Source of the DNA: Chrysoperla carnea | Taxonomy: Eukaryota; Arthropoda; Insecta; Neuroptera; Chrysopidae | Direction of reading: 5' to 3' | Assembly: GCF_905475395.1 (NCBI RefSeq) | Contig: NC_058342.1 | Coordinates: forward strand, 28,988,640 to 29,052,639 | DNA: 64,000 nucleotides | Part shown: positions 1 to 10,960 of the stretch, in pieces | How the letters are laid out: each line of letters begins with the position of its first letter | How positions within the stretch are numbered: position 1 is the first letter of the stretch | Position numbers and translations under genes: made by a program | The notes under the pieces: model-generated | Database searches by the model: none | Told to the model about the DNA's origin: nothing | Seen by the model: the letters and a program-made list of their open reading frames with translations, nothing else

Positions 1-1210
1 ACTTAAATGTTCCGTACCAAACACCAGGAAATGATTAGTACGTAACACGCATCGTCGATTAAATTGTTACGATTATTTTTAGCCTTATTCAAGTACTAGC
101 TATTATTAGGTCTTGTTTAAGTCATTTGGACGCCAGAACCCCAGAATTGTCTTCACTTATTCGACGCTCGTTGACTAGTAACAATAATACGTCTTTGTTG
201 AAAAATGACTTTCTCTAAAAGTCAGTATTTTACAAGGAAATATGAAAGCTCGGACGTAAAAGACTAAAAAGTAGAAAATAATTTTATTTATGAGTCCCTT
301 ATACTCGACCTATTTGTAAAAACTTGAGGCGCTCAATTTAAAATATCAAAAATGAATTGAATATGAACGCCTCATTTACTACACATGCCTAATTATTTTT
401 CGATTCATTCTTGACATTAAGCGCTTCAGGCTTTTACTAATAGTCGGGTATGAGTGATTCATAGATAAAATTATTTTCTACTTTTTAGTACAATAAAAGC
501 GTGTCCCTTATAAAGTATTTTTTATTAAAATTTTTAATTTAAAACTAAAAAAATGTATATATATATCAAATATGGTGGAATTGATGGGAAAATCAGGACG
601 CCATAATCTTACCATGCATTGTCATCCAAACTTAATGTGCATGCAAAATTTCAGCTCAATCGGAAACCGTGAAGTGGATCAAATTTGATTACAGACAGAC
701 AACGGGACAGCTGTGAAGCTAACTAAAAGCTTGTAAAAAGATGATTTCGTTGCCGGCGCCAAGAAAACTGTGTTTTTTTTTTATTAAATCGTATTTACCG
801 CACTTAATTGATTTTTATTTTGGATACATATTCCAAAATTATTGTTTATCTAAATAAAAAATAATATTTATAAATATTTAAAAATATTTTTTATTCTAAA
901 AATAATTTTCTGTCATCAAGAAGGACATTTCAATTACATTTTCACATTTTTATTTATTTTGAAATTATTTTTATTTACCTAAGGCTATTCGATTTATTAA
1001 AACAAAATCAATTTATGATCTGTCATAAATGAATTTGATTGTGAAATACAATGGAATTTTTTTCCAAACGTAATCTTATGAACTGGTTCGAAACAATTGT
1101 CGCAAATAAATAATTTTTACGAAAAATTCAAAAACTATTTTTTATTTTACATTTATTCTGCATTTTCGTTAAGGTAGTACTATCAGTAATAGACTTTGCA
1201 TTCAGAATTC
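1..1210. other. AT-rich stretch without a gene
   Basis: No open frame or spliced gene can be supported here. About 560-740 has the look of a dispersed arthropod repeat: a phrase with AAATTTCAGCTCAATCGG followed by ACAGACAGAC. The rest is low-complexity A/T sequence with short homopolymers. Confidence 0.5.
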
Positions 1211-1453
1211 AATGAAACTTGGCATAGTTGTCCATTATTATATCATAATTAACCAGTTAAATTTTTAGGGGCCTTCAGAGAACTGAAAAAAAAAATATTT
1301 TAAAGATATTTTAACATTGATCCTTATGGGAAAATCACAGATTTTATTTTATTTCACAAAACTGGGCGTTCAGATTTATAGTTCTCTGAAAGCCCCTAAA
1401 AATTTAACTGGTTAATTATGATATAATAATGGACAACTATGCCAAGTTTCATT
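1211..1453. repeat. Foldback element with 74-bp inverted arms
   Basis: The left arm (1211-1284) and right arm (1380-1453) are inverted copies of each other, with one mismatch that I can see over 74 bases, around a 95-base AT-rich spacer. The outer ends read AATGAAACTTGG and CCAAGTTTCATT. This is the shape of a foldback MITE. I could not find a convincing target-site duplication, so the superfamily is open. Confidence 0.85.
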
Positions 1454-3180
1454 AAATTTTCGTCAAATTTTCCCAAGTTCTAACAGAATCCTCAAAATTT
1501 GAAACGTATGTCTCAAATACTTCGATACATTCATTTTTCTGGGAACGTCCTTAAATTGTACTAGGTATTTGGTACGGAATACGAAGACCAATACATTACC
1601 TTTGTGACACGCTTTTTTTTTACATTTAATGTTTGTCAAATCGATACAAAAACTATTTTCCTAATGATAATGAAAAAAAAATGAATTACCGGTAATATCT
1701 ATTCGACTAAAACATATTAAGGAATGAAAAAGGGTTTGAGGGCACTTATACAGTGTGTATCATTTACAGTGTAACTATCATTGTATTTTGGAATAGAGAA
1801 ATCGATTAAGTAAATATGCAAGGATTGAATAATACTAGGGATTTCAATAAAACTTTATAAATACATCTTTTGATTAACAAAGTTTCCAAAAATTGCAAAA
1901 ATTCCTAGATCATCGGGCTTTTTATTATTATTTTATCGTTCAAAGTTGGCTGAAAAAATGATGAATCAAATAGATCCTTTTCAATTGGATATTTTTATAT
2001 CAAAAAATTTAGAGAGTGTGATAAAAAACTATCTAAAATATTAAGACAATTAAATTTTAATTTAATTATGAGTTCATCATTTGATGAACAGAGACGACTA
2101 TAGTTAGAGTATTGATGATTGAAGAGCGATATCTATATTATAAAATTTATTAAGCATCACTTGCACACAATATTTTTTATATTTTTGTAGTTGCATGGTA
2201 TTTTGTAAACTGATCAAAAAATAGAAAAATATTTTTTAATTTGAAAAAATTTATTTGCACTTTGTCTATTCTAAAATACGAAGACAGTTTCACTCAAAGT
2301 GTGACACACTGTACATGTGACATTCATTAGCTATTATTCTTTTTTTTTCATTGTTCGGATAATTATGGAAAATCGATAAATTTTCATATACACATATACC
2401 TATAATTTTTTCTTGTGATAGATATTATCGTTGGGGCGGTTACTGTTTATAGAAAAACTACGAATGGAAATTATGAATTCTCATGTAAGACATTCATTGG
2501 GTAATCTTTTTACCGTATGTCTGAGATTGCGCAAGAAAAATTACATGTAATGTGTGGTATTATTTATTACATTGAGTAATAGTTTTTCTGAGGAATCATT
2601 TTCTTTTATTTTAAATTAATGAATTTTTTTTTCAACGTAAATTAACTCAATTATTTTGGAATTAATCAAGATTTGAATCTTTGGTAATGAAGGAGGCAAT
2701 TAGTAGAGGACACTTAGATGATACGGTAAAGGTTATTTCAAGGTGATTCGTTTAATTGCTTGTATGTAATTTTTCACACTTAATTTGAAAAAAAAAAAAA
2801 AAAACAAAAGGTTTGAAGGTTGTTCTACAAATTCAGAAAGAAAATGAATCTGATTTCGCCTCGAAAGACAACTTGAATAAATTTTTTGTAAGTTCTGGTC
2901 ACGAAATTCAGTTTATTGAGCAGAACTAAGCCTTCGCGTAAGAAACTTATAAATATCGGAAGGCTAAAATTACCCATTTTATGTATTTATTTTGCAAGTA
3001 AATAAATCTGAGAACTCGACTGATTACGACGCGACTTCCTTCGCTTGACGCACAGGATACTAAATATTCGCTTGTTACATTGAAAAGTATCCTGGTATAA
3101 GGGCGAAATGCGAGCGTCGACTTCCAAATGAAACGCAAATTGTTACAGAGGTTTAAAATTTCATATCGACCATATTTAAA
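1454..3180. other. AT-rich stretch without a gene
   Basis: I see nothing that can be annotated here beyond A/T-rich unique-looking sequence and homopolymer runs, such as the poly-A near 2790. The short antisense ORF ending near 2947 overlaps the retrotransposon fragment that follows and has no protein-like features. Confidence 0.4.
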
Positions 3181-3192
3181 CCATCCATAAAG

Positions 3193-3903
3193 TTGGACAG
3201 TTACAATACCGTATTCCAGAGAGAGACCAATTTGAGGGATGATGTGATTACTATCTGCACAAACAGTCAAACAGCACTCAAAGCGCTATCAAACTGTACA
3301 GTGTCATCGCGACTCGTCAAGGAGACTAGAAACAGTCTAAACAACCTGGCGAGGCACAATAAAGTCAATATTACCTGGATCCCCGGACCCTCTGGTTGGA
3401 ACGGTAATGAGAGAGGAGACAAGCTAGCCAAACTGGGAACCACCATGGCTCCCACTCAAGAAAAGCTTCCGAGGATGCCATACCAAGAAGGTCTTAAAAT
3501 ATTAGGAGATAATCTGAAAAAGGAACAATTAAAGGCATGGACCAGCTATGAGGGAGGGCGAATCGCCAAAAGCCTGTTGGGTGAAGGAAACTCGCTCGGT
3601 AACAGAGCCGGGGAGATCTTGAAACTAAATAGAGCTGATATTAGAGTCATCGTAGAGTTACTCACAGGGCATGATAACCTGAACAATTTCCAACATCAGA
3701 TTGGAAAAAGACAATCTCCCGCGTGTAACAAATGCGGAGAAAATTCAGAAGAAACATCGATCCACTTTCTCTGTTACTGCCCGGCGCTCATACAGCAGCG
3801 AAGGAAATGGTTTGGTCCGGCCATAGTCGAACCAGAAGAAATTAGGAAACTCCCTAGGCAAATCCTGGGTTTCAGTACATCAGTTGGTTATAATAGCCAC
3901 TGA
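3193..3903 (+). mobile_element. Non-LTR retrotransposon fragment, C-terminal RNase H part
   Basis: This open frame of about 236 codons is the 3' end of the polyprotein of an I/Jockey-like non-LTR retrotransposon. It has no ATG; the frame is open upstream, so this is a 5'-truncated copy. Residues about 20-85 are a shortened RNase H domain: ICTNSQTALKAL matches the usual catalytic ICTDSQAAL motif but with Asp changed to Asn, and WIPGPSGWNGNERGDKLAK matches the later H/GNExAD motif with the His lost. Near residues 178-195 is the terminal Cys/His knuckle CNKCG...HFLCYCPAL typical of these elements. Loss of catalytic residues and the missing reverse transcriptase make it a dead copy. The stop at 3903 is followed by a short 3' UTR-like region. 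Confidence 0.85.
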
Positions 3904-4730
3904 AAAGTGTAGCGGGGATAGAGTACAAGGGTCTATTTGGCTAGGTTCTCTGAACCATTGCTTCGAGGCGCGATGCTCGAGCATGGCCCGCTAACTTCCA
4001 TGCCATACAATACCAAGTTGCTTTACTTTCATTTTGTTTGTCAAATATTTGCATAAATTTAGCATTCGCCAAACATTTGCATTGATTTTTGCGAATACGT
4101 AGTATACACACATCAGTAGTATACACACTACGTCTAAGTATTATATACAGTAACATGATTGTTGTCCCAAATAATGCACGTATTATATGAGTTTTTATAT
4201 GAATTTTGACTGTAAAAAATAGAAAAGTTCAATTTTTGTTCCAAACTTTATATATTCAACAGTTTTCAACATATTCAGGATATATAAACAATTTATTACG
4301 TAACTTATTACTTTTATTTTTCATTCAGTATTAAATTATTAAAAAGAAAGCACCCAATATAAACATTTCAGATTTTTTAAATTCGAATATATTCTAAATT
4401 ATATGATATCAAAACTACAAAAAAAAGCTTTTTAAAGCACTTAAAAAAAGCACAACTTGATTGCCTTCAATCAAATTATTCTATATTGAAATGAAATGTA
4501 ACATTTTTATTATGATAATAATTTTATTGATTTAGGGGTGGCATTTCTCAAATATAATGTAAGTACCCTTTAGCACCTTTTTGTGTGAAGGGTTGTAAAT
4601 GTATGTGGTATGTATGGACTGTGTTTGTGCCCTATTAGAAAAAACATATCTTCTAATCAACTGAATATGTAAAATGTTATTCTTTTAAAAAAGGCTCCGT
4701 AGTAAAAACAGCACACCCTTAATAGATTAG
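3904..4730. other. No gene seen
   Basis: The first part is probably the 3' untranslated tail of the retrotransposon fragment. After that comes AT-rich sequence with no supportable feature. A small partly palindromic run with repeated GTAGTATACACAC lies near 4095-4135. Confidence 0.4.
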
Positions 4731-4732
4731 GT

Positions 4733-5230
4733 TAATTTAGAGCGTCTGTCCTGGGGGTGAGACTCGTTTAGACTCTAAGATTCGTTGTGATACCAAAAAA
4801 GTGTTAGCTCATTCCCGGCTACAACTCCATACACCATTTAAAGATTTTTAAAAACAGTAGTGCATTGACATCAACGAGAGGTCATCAAAGGTAGGCTGGA
4901 AGCTGGTTTAAATGAGCTGGGACAGTGATAAAGAAAATGAGACATCATTTTCCCGATCTTCCCACTGCCCACAATAATCGTGATGTACTGCCTGCGAAAT
5001 GCCTGCGATGGGACTACATCTGCCTTGTAATACCGCCAGTGCGTTTCCTTCTACATCTAAAATTGCCCTTTTTTAAAATATCCTCATTCCGGAGAAGCTT
5101 GTTGGAGTTCGCAACTGAAATTTCCGAACGCCTACTAACGCTTATGTCCGGATGCCCTGTGCTATTTCTAGCAAGCTCGTCGGCAGCACAATTGCCTGAA
5201 ATGTCTGGACTCTAAGGACAAATTCTGGGA
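4733..5230 (-). mobile_element. Decayed non-LTR retrotransposon fragment with 3' tail
   Basis: Read on the minus strand, about 5215-5160 gives DISGNCAADELARN, a recognisable RNase H motif of the I/Jockey group, followed by several hundred bases of broken coding sequence. The 3' end (about 4800-4733) has the tail GGTATCACAACG ... ending in TAACCTAATC. That tail matches the tails of the LINE fragment at 29530-29812 and of the SINE at 45013-45245. The plus-strand ORF across 4925-5215 is only the antisense shadow of this element. Confidence 0.7.
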
Positions 5231-5479
5231 GGAGAAAAATAGTATAAAAATATGTCTCCCACGCTAGACAAAATAATACACTTGATTATTTACTTTATTG
5301 TCTATGATTTTCGACTACGGATCCCTAAGACGTGCTACTTGTTGGACACGCTCTTAGTCGATTTTTTATTAAACATTGTGTATAAATATATGAAGTTTTA
5401 TTATATATTTTTAGTAATATTTGTTCCCAAAAATATATACTTATGGCACTTATCAATTTAAATTGTTTCCCGTTATCGT

Positions 5480-5780
5480 TTGGCATTTCCTGTGGGCCCT
5501 CTTTACTTCAAGTAAGCTGACAGTGATGTTTACGAAAAAATGTTTCAAACAAAAGTTGTTATTTTTTTATAAGGAATTTTTTGCATTAAAACTTTTGTTC
5601 TATCTCTAACGGTTTACCAGATGGGTCCTCTGGACCAAAGACCAAATTGACCTATATTGCTCATTTACGAACTCGACCTCATTTTTTACGTCTCGAGTAC
5701 GCTGTAAAAATTTCAGCTTGATATCTTTTTTCCTTTTTTAGTTATCGTGTCCACAGACGGACGGACAACCGGAAATGGAC
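5480..5780. repeat. Dispersed repeat, related copy at 57585-57767
   Basis: The stretch with CAGTGATGTTTACGAAAAAA, AAACAAAAGTTGTT and TCTATCTCTAACGG recurs in the same orientation at about 57588-57767, and a piece of it occurs inverted near 42905-42960. It ends in a GTCCACAGACGGACGGACA phrase of a kind common in arthropod dispersed repeats. The type of element is unknown. Confidence 0.65.
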
Positions 5781-6525
5781 TAATTAGGTGATTTTATGAA
5801 TACCTATCCCAAAATTTTGTTCGTAACATCAATATTTTTAAGCGTTACAAACTTGGGACTAAACTTAGTATACCTTGCATATTACATATAATTCATGGTA
5901 TAAAAATAATATATAAGATATAATGACAAGGAAATATGACTTTGGTGACGGAGATCTTCCGCTCATGAGCATTTTTTTTACCTATCTATCTATTGATAAA
6001 TAAATTATGAATGTATATAAACACATTTGGTAGTAATAAAGCAAGATATACACACAGAATATAGATGATTACCATTTTTTACCAATCCCCAATAATATTA
6101 TACATATTAGTAAAATAGTAAATTACTTATTTAGATACATATTGTGTTTGCTTATAAATTTTTAAGTAATAAAATCATTCATTTGTCATGAAATAATAAA
6201 TGATTTTACTATAAAGTATAAACTTTATTACATATTTACTATAAAATTTATTGTACACTAATATTACTTATATGAATATGAAAATAATTGATTCTTTTTT
6301 TTAAATATTGATGAATAATTGATTCTTTTTATGTTTGCAAATAATGCATGTCCTCTTATGCTTATCGATGGTTGAATGCCGATTTTTCAATCAGACATCT
6401 TCATCATACTGAGAGGTGTTCAGGTCTGTAAAACGAAATGTTTTAGCATCCTCTCAAATAGGCAGGCAACATTTCGGGTCTTTGAGGCGTCAAGATTTCA
6501 ATCGAGGATTGTCTCTGTAGGCCAG
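5781..6525. other. AT-rich stretch without a gene
   Basis: A/T-rich sequence with microsatellite-like patches and no coding features that I can defend. Confidence 0.4.
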
Positions 6526-6800
6526 TCACCTGGTAGGTTTTGTTGACTTTTTTTGCGAATGGCTGCAAATACTTTTTAAAGGAGGTAATTTTGTGCGCTA
6601 ATCACGAATTTTTTGGTCATTTTGCACCCCAAGGTGAGGAAAAAAAGATATGGACATTTTTAAGCACAAAGTTTAAATTGAACATGGAAATTTCGATTTT
6701 CTCGAGTCTAGCTTTGAACAGGGGCATCAGATCGAAAAACTTTTCAGGCAAAAGCTGTACCTACGCACAAGTTTCCGCCCACTATAGGTTATTTAAATGT
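6526..6800 (+). repeat. Dispersed repeat copy 1 (partner 12024-12290)
   Basis: It begins CAGTCACCTGGTA and shares long stretches in the same orientation with 12024-12290, for example GGTGAGGAAAAAAAGATATG and GAGTCTAGCTTTGAA. The two copies differ by substitutions and short indels, so this is an old interspersed family. No terminal repeats or target duplications were found. The 109-codon ORF here is not preserved in the other copy. Confidence 0.75.
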
Positions 6801-8380
6801 CATAGGCTGTTACGGCCCAACTTTTGCCATCAGCCGATTTATTTTATCTCATCTGGAACTGGAGATTGATCAAGATGAGTATGGAACTACCCTGGGCCTA
6901 ATTTGCCACCTTCTAGCCATCAATAAAAAAATTTACAGCACTTTTACAACAAAGATAAAAAAAGGAGCGAGAGTTTCACTAAATTGCTATCATCCTTAGA
7001 AGAGTACTTTCAGTCATTCGCAATTCTTTTTGATACGGGCTCGATTTTGACTACCAGAAGACTGGTTTAATGAATGCTTCGAGGAACTGAACCATCTGGC
7101 AGTAAATAACAGCCACTCTGGCGTAAAAACAAACGAAAGGAGCCTGCTATTTCCATAGAAAGATGCTCCGTAATTTACCGATTCAAGGAATGGGTACGAC
7201 AAGTCCATTTTGATTACGAGGACTATGCAAGGTGTGCATAATCACAGCTAGAATTCAAAAAAAAAAATCCCATTATTAATGAATTTTAGCAAATTGCGGT
7301 GAAAAATTTTCTTTCTTCGTAAGATCTGTTGGACATTCTTTCAAGTTCAAAATATATAAACTTTCTCGTGTTCCAAACTCTCTTTAAAGAATTTATGACA
7401 TCACATATTTATTCTAATTATTTGAATCGTGCATTCGATTTTAGACGAATGACACAATCGTTAACTTTCACAAATCTGTCTCGTTTTAGATTTCGAGACA
7501 GCTTCAATATCGAAAACAAAATAGAAATACCTACTAATGAATTGCTTTCTGATACTATTTCGTCAGAAATTAATTTTAACCATTTTGACACGTAAATCCC
7601 GTGTTGTAGGTTAAGTTTTGACTTTTTTCGTAGACGTTTGAAGTGTTTTTTTGTTTTTTCGTAGAAACAATGATTTCTTGATCAGATAAAATTTGGTAAA
7701 TATAATGATTACCTATCTTTATTGAGGACTTTATAATTACCAAATTTTACATTATTATAGGTATTCTAAAATAACGGAAAACTTGGTCCATGATAATTAA
7801 CAGGTTTTATATTTTTGTTTGTTTTCGTTTTTATAATTTTCATTTCAGTAATTTAAGAACTGCTTGGCGAAAAATCTGTCATTTTCATAAAGTTAAGATT
7901 TTGGCAAAAGATCGTTATGAGGCAAACTTTTAAGGGAGTTATAAGGGACGTCGAATATTTTGAAAATAGTAAGAGGTAGAGCAAACTATAAAGTGGAAAG
8001 AATGGGTGAAATGGGCAGATACAAAACTTTTTAGCGTCTGTTTTTTTTTTATTAGAATTATCTATCAAATTGGCTGTAATCTGAGCACTTCAGTCGATAT
8101 CTCGAAAACCGTTAATCCTACGGACTTTAATAAACCAAATTTACAAATTTTTGTATTTGCAAAAATTGGGCCTACACAAAGAAGTATCCATTCCCTGTTA
8201 TAATTTATCACAATTACGCGTCCAGAATTTGTTTCTATATTTACCCTCCTTATGGATCCTTTATTGATTTTGGTTCCGAATGAATCGATTTGAAACTTGA
8301 AAATCAGGAGTCTCAACAGGATTAACGTTCAATATTGGGTCATTTCCGAGTAATTTCAGATATTAAAAGAGGGATGTTAT
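6801..8380. other. No gene seen; possible decayed coding remnant near 7014-7208
   Basis: Most of this is A/T-rich. About 7014-7208 has a more balanced base composition than its surroundings and is open for 64 codons on the minus strand, but it matches no family I recognise and has no splice context. I treat it as an unidentified remnant rather than a gene. Confidence 0.35.
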
Positions 8381-8830
8381 AGGTTTAACGTGTAAGTCTG
8401 TATAAGACATCGTAGCTTCTAAACGAATGAACCGCTTTTTATTTATTTTCTTAGCTATGTTTCAAGAAAATCTGTTTAGTTTGAAAAGATTTCCAAAAAT
8501 AACCGTACTTTTCGACTTTTTAAGGGCCCTTGCTCATCACTACTACAACCTAGCCCATCTAAATTGGGACAGAGCGTTACACCTTGCGTATTACGCTTTT
8601 ACATGTAAAATATGTTTAAAAACCCCCGACAAATGCATTTCTTCCATTGTAGTTCTTTACAAAATGAACCGATTTCCTTGAAATATAGCTAAGAACACTC
8701 TCCATTAAATTACCTTTCAAACAAACAAGAAAATGAAAATTTGTTAATCCGTTTTGGAGCTACGATGCCACTCTCACATATAGCGGTCAAACTTACAACA
8801 CCCTTCATTTTACGGGGTTTAAAAAATAGG
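8380..8830. repeat. Dispersed repeat with AACACCC terminus
   Basis: The right half contains TAGCTAAGAACACTCTCCAT, then a CTACGATGCC/AGCGGTCAAACTT phrase ending in AACACCC and a G-rich end. The same ordered phrases occur at 25570-25730. The left part (about 8405-8465) is roughly inverted relative to the right part (TCGTAGCTTCTAAACG against CGTTTTGGAGCTACGA), giving a foldback shape. This is a common arthropod repeat type whose class I cannot assign. Confidence 0.65.
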
Positions 8831-8940
8831 GTTCAAATTATTGAGAAACGGTCCATTATCGATTATGGGCCTTTTGAGGCTTTTGGTTAAAAAGTTGAGG
8901 AGAACTTTTAGACGATGTTTCCAAAAAATCCACCAGGAAC

Positions 8941-9500
8941 TAGTGATGATCAAAATTATTCCCGGTCTTGCAGTCTTGGTCTTGCAAGGCAAAGACCAAG
9001 GTCTACAATCTACAGGAATAAGAACAAGACCAAGATCAAACTCTGCAAGACCGAGACATAGCTCTGTAAGATCAATACTTATTAGCCCAAGATCAAGACT
9101 CTATAACAAGACTTTTACCAAACTGATTGTTTAAAATAAGTAATGAAGGATTTTAGCAATAGTTTAAATTATCTCTTAAATAAGGACTCAAATCCAAATT
9201 TGGTGAGGAACATTTTCTTCTTTTTTTTCTCAGCTTATTCAGAGAGCCAAAGTTCTGCAGACAATTAAAGAACACTCTGTATATGTAGGAAATTGTTTAA
9301 TTTTGTGATGATTATTAAAAGTAAGACTACAAAGATTAAAATATGCAAGATCAAAGGCAAAATTCGATTAACCAAGACCAAGACTAAGATTCAACTTTGA
9401 AAGACCAAGACTTGATTTGACCAATATGAAGATGCAACCGTCAAGATCTGGAACAAGATAACTATGGTATTGGTCTTGATCTTGGTATTGTTCATCACTA
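8941..9500. mobile_element. Non-autonomous hAT element with exact 8-bp target duplication
   Basis: The element starts TAGTGATGATC and ends TTCATCACTA, giving the inverted tip TAGTGATGA/TCATCACTA. It is flanked on both sides by the exact 8-base direct repeat CCAGGAAC (8933-8940 and 9501-9508). Eight-base target duplications and TAGTGATG-like tips are features of the hAT superfamily. There is no transposase frame. The interior has many copies of CAAGACCAAGA and its complement in both orientations, so it can fold on itself. Length is 560 bp. Confidence 0.9.
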
Positions 9501-9509
9501 CCAGGAACC

Positions 9510-10560
9510 AAAACTCGAAAGAATCATGCGGAATACTTTTTAGCCGGACAGTTCTTAAATTATTAAAATACTATGCTTTTATTCAAAGTACAATAATTTT
9601 TTTTCTAACATGGACCTTGTGTGACGAATTCAACAAAATTTTTTGAACTCACTGTAGGCTGTTGGTGTTTTTATTTATTTTAATTTTATTTTTTACTTTT
9701 TTTTTTTTTTGTTTATTTATTTTTCATTTTATTTTCTTTTTTTTTTTGTTTAGTGTAATTGCACTGTCTTTTTTTAAAAAGCCTTGGATTTTCATTACAG
9801 TTTTTTTGATCGTTTAAAAAATGAGTTTTAATTGTAATTTTTTTTGTATACTAAACGACTGTTTGCCGTATTACATTGATGTTTAATTTTTAGATTATTG
9901 GGTCATATATTAAAATTGAAAAAAGAGTGTAACATGAAATTTTTGTCACATAACTAACCCCCTTTTCTTTACAACCCCTTTTTTAAATCTGTTGAGTATA
10001 ATCATCCCTAAATTTATTGGAGGGTAGACAGGATTTAATATTAGATAACATAAATTTAATTCTTGATTAATGGAATATGGAGAAAAATTCATGGTTTGTA
10101 TTTATAAACTACACAGGATGTTTCAGCAGAAATGGTAAATAAACTCATGTGAATAACAAATTTACATGCTAGCAAATATTGTATATTTTTAACGAAAAAA
10201 AAAAGTGTTGGGATCCTTGGAAATAGAAAATTGGATTGAATTTTGTATGCAATTTTATCGCGATTTCTTGAAATAAAAAAAATCCCTGGTTTGAGTGTAT
10301 TCTTGATACAGTCGTTAGTTTTATGTCTACATACTTACCTACTTCTTTCACTAATACACCAACAGATGGCATTAGTACACACTAATTGTCGATATAGTAG
10401 ATTTCATACTTTCCGATTTTATTCATTGATACACCAACAGATGGCACTTGCGCATACAAATATGTTCATGAAATTAAAACGAAAACATAGACGTATTCAC
10501 GTCAAAATAAGTTTCCCGAACAATTGGGCCTTTGGAATTTCTTAAAACGCTACCTAGACA
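9510..10560. other. No gene seen
   Basis: The stretch 9660-9780 is T-rich low-complexity sequence. Near 10350 and 10430 a phrase around ACACCAACAGATGGCA occurs twice as a short direct repeat about 80 bases apart. No coding feature is supported. Confidence 0.4.
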
Positions 10561-10571
10561 GAACCTATAAT

Positions 10572-10830
10572 GGGCCTTTGTCCTAAAATTTTTTTATTGC
10601 TCAAAGAACGGTCGTTATCCAATCAAAAAATCGTGTGAAATCAAATTTTTTTATAATATCAATAAATACGAAAATATGAGAGGTTTAATACGTGATTACG
10701 TCATAACCTGCGATTGTCATAGTTGTTTTGCATCTTTTATGTTTATCAATTGATTTTAATTTTGATTTCCGATCTTGCCATCATTCTCGAAAGATACATT
10801 AAAATCGATATCAGGACAAAGGCCTATTTT
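10572..10830. repeat. Possible short foldback element in an intron of the RBM24-like gene
   Basis: GGGCCTTTGTCCT near 10573 and AGGACAAAGGCCT near 10815 are inverted copies of about 13 bases around an AT-rich interior of some 230 bases. This fits a small MITE, but the arms are short and I see no clear target duplication. Confidence 0.45.
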
Positions 10831-10960
10831 TGTGAAAAAATTTCATGAAACTTTTAATATATGACCCAAAAACAAAAATACTTTAATAATTTTTTGGATG
10901 GTTTCAAGTAAACATTTCGAATTGATTTGTATTTTTTTCTGTTTTGTTTCCATTCTATAG

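Noticed and set aside
4925-5215. Plus-strand ORF of 96 codons
   Set aside because: It is antisense to a decayed retrotransposon RNase H segment and starts at GTG.
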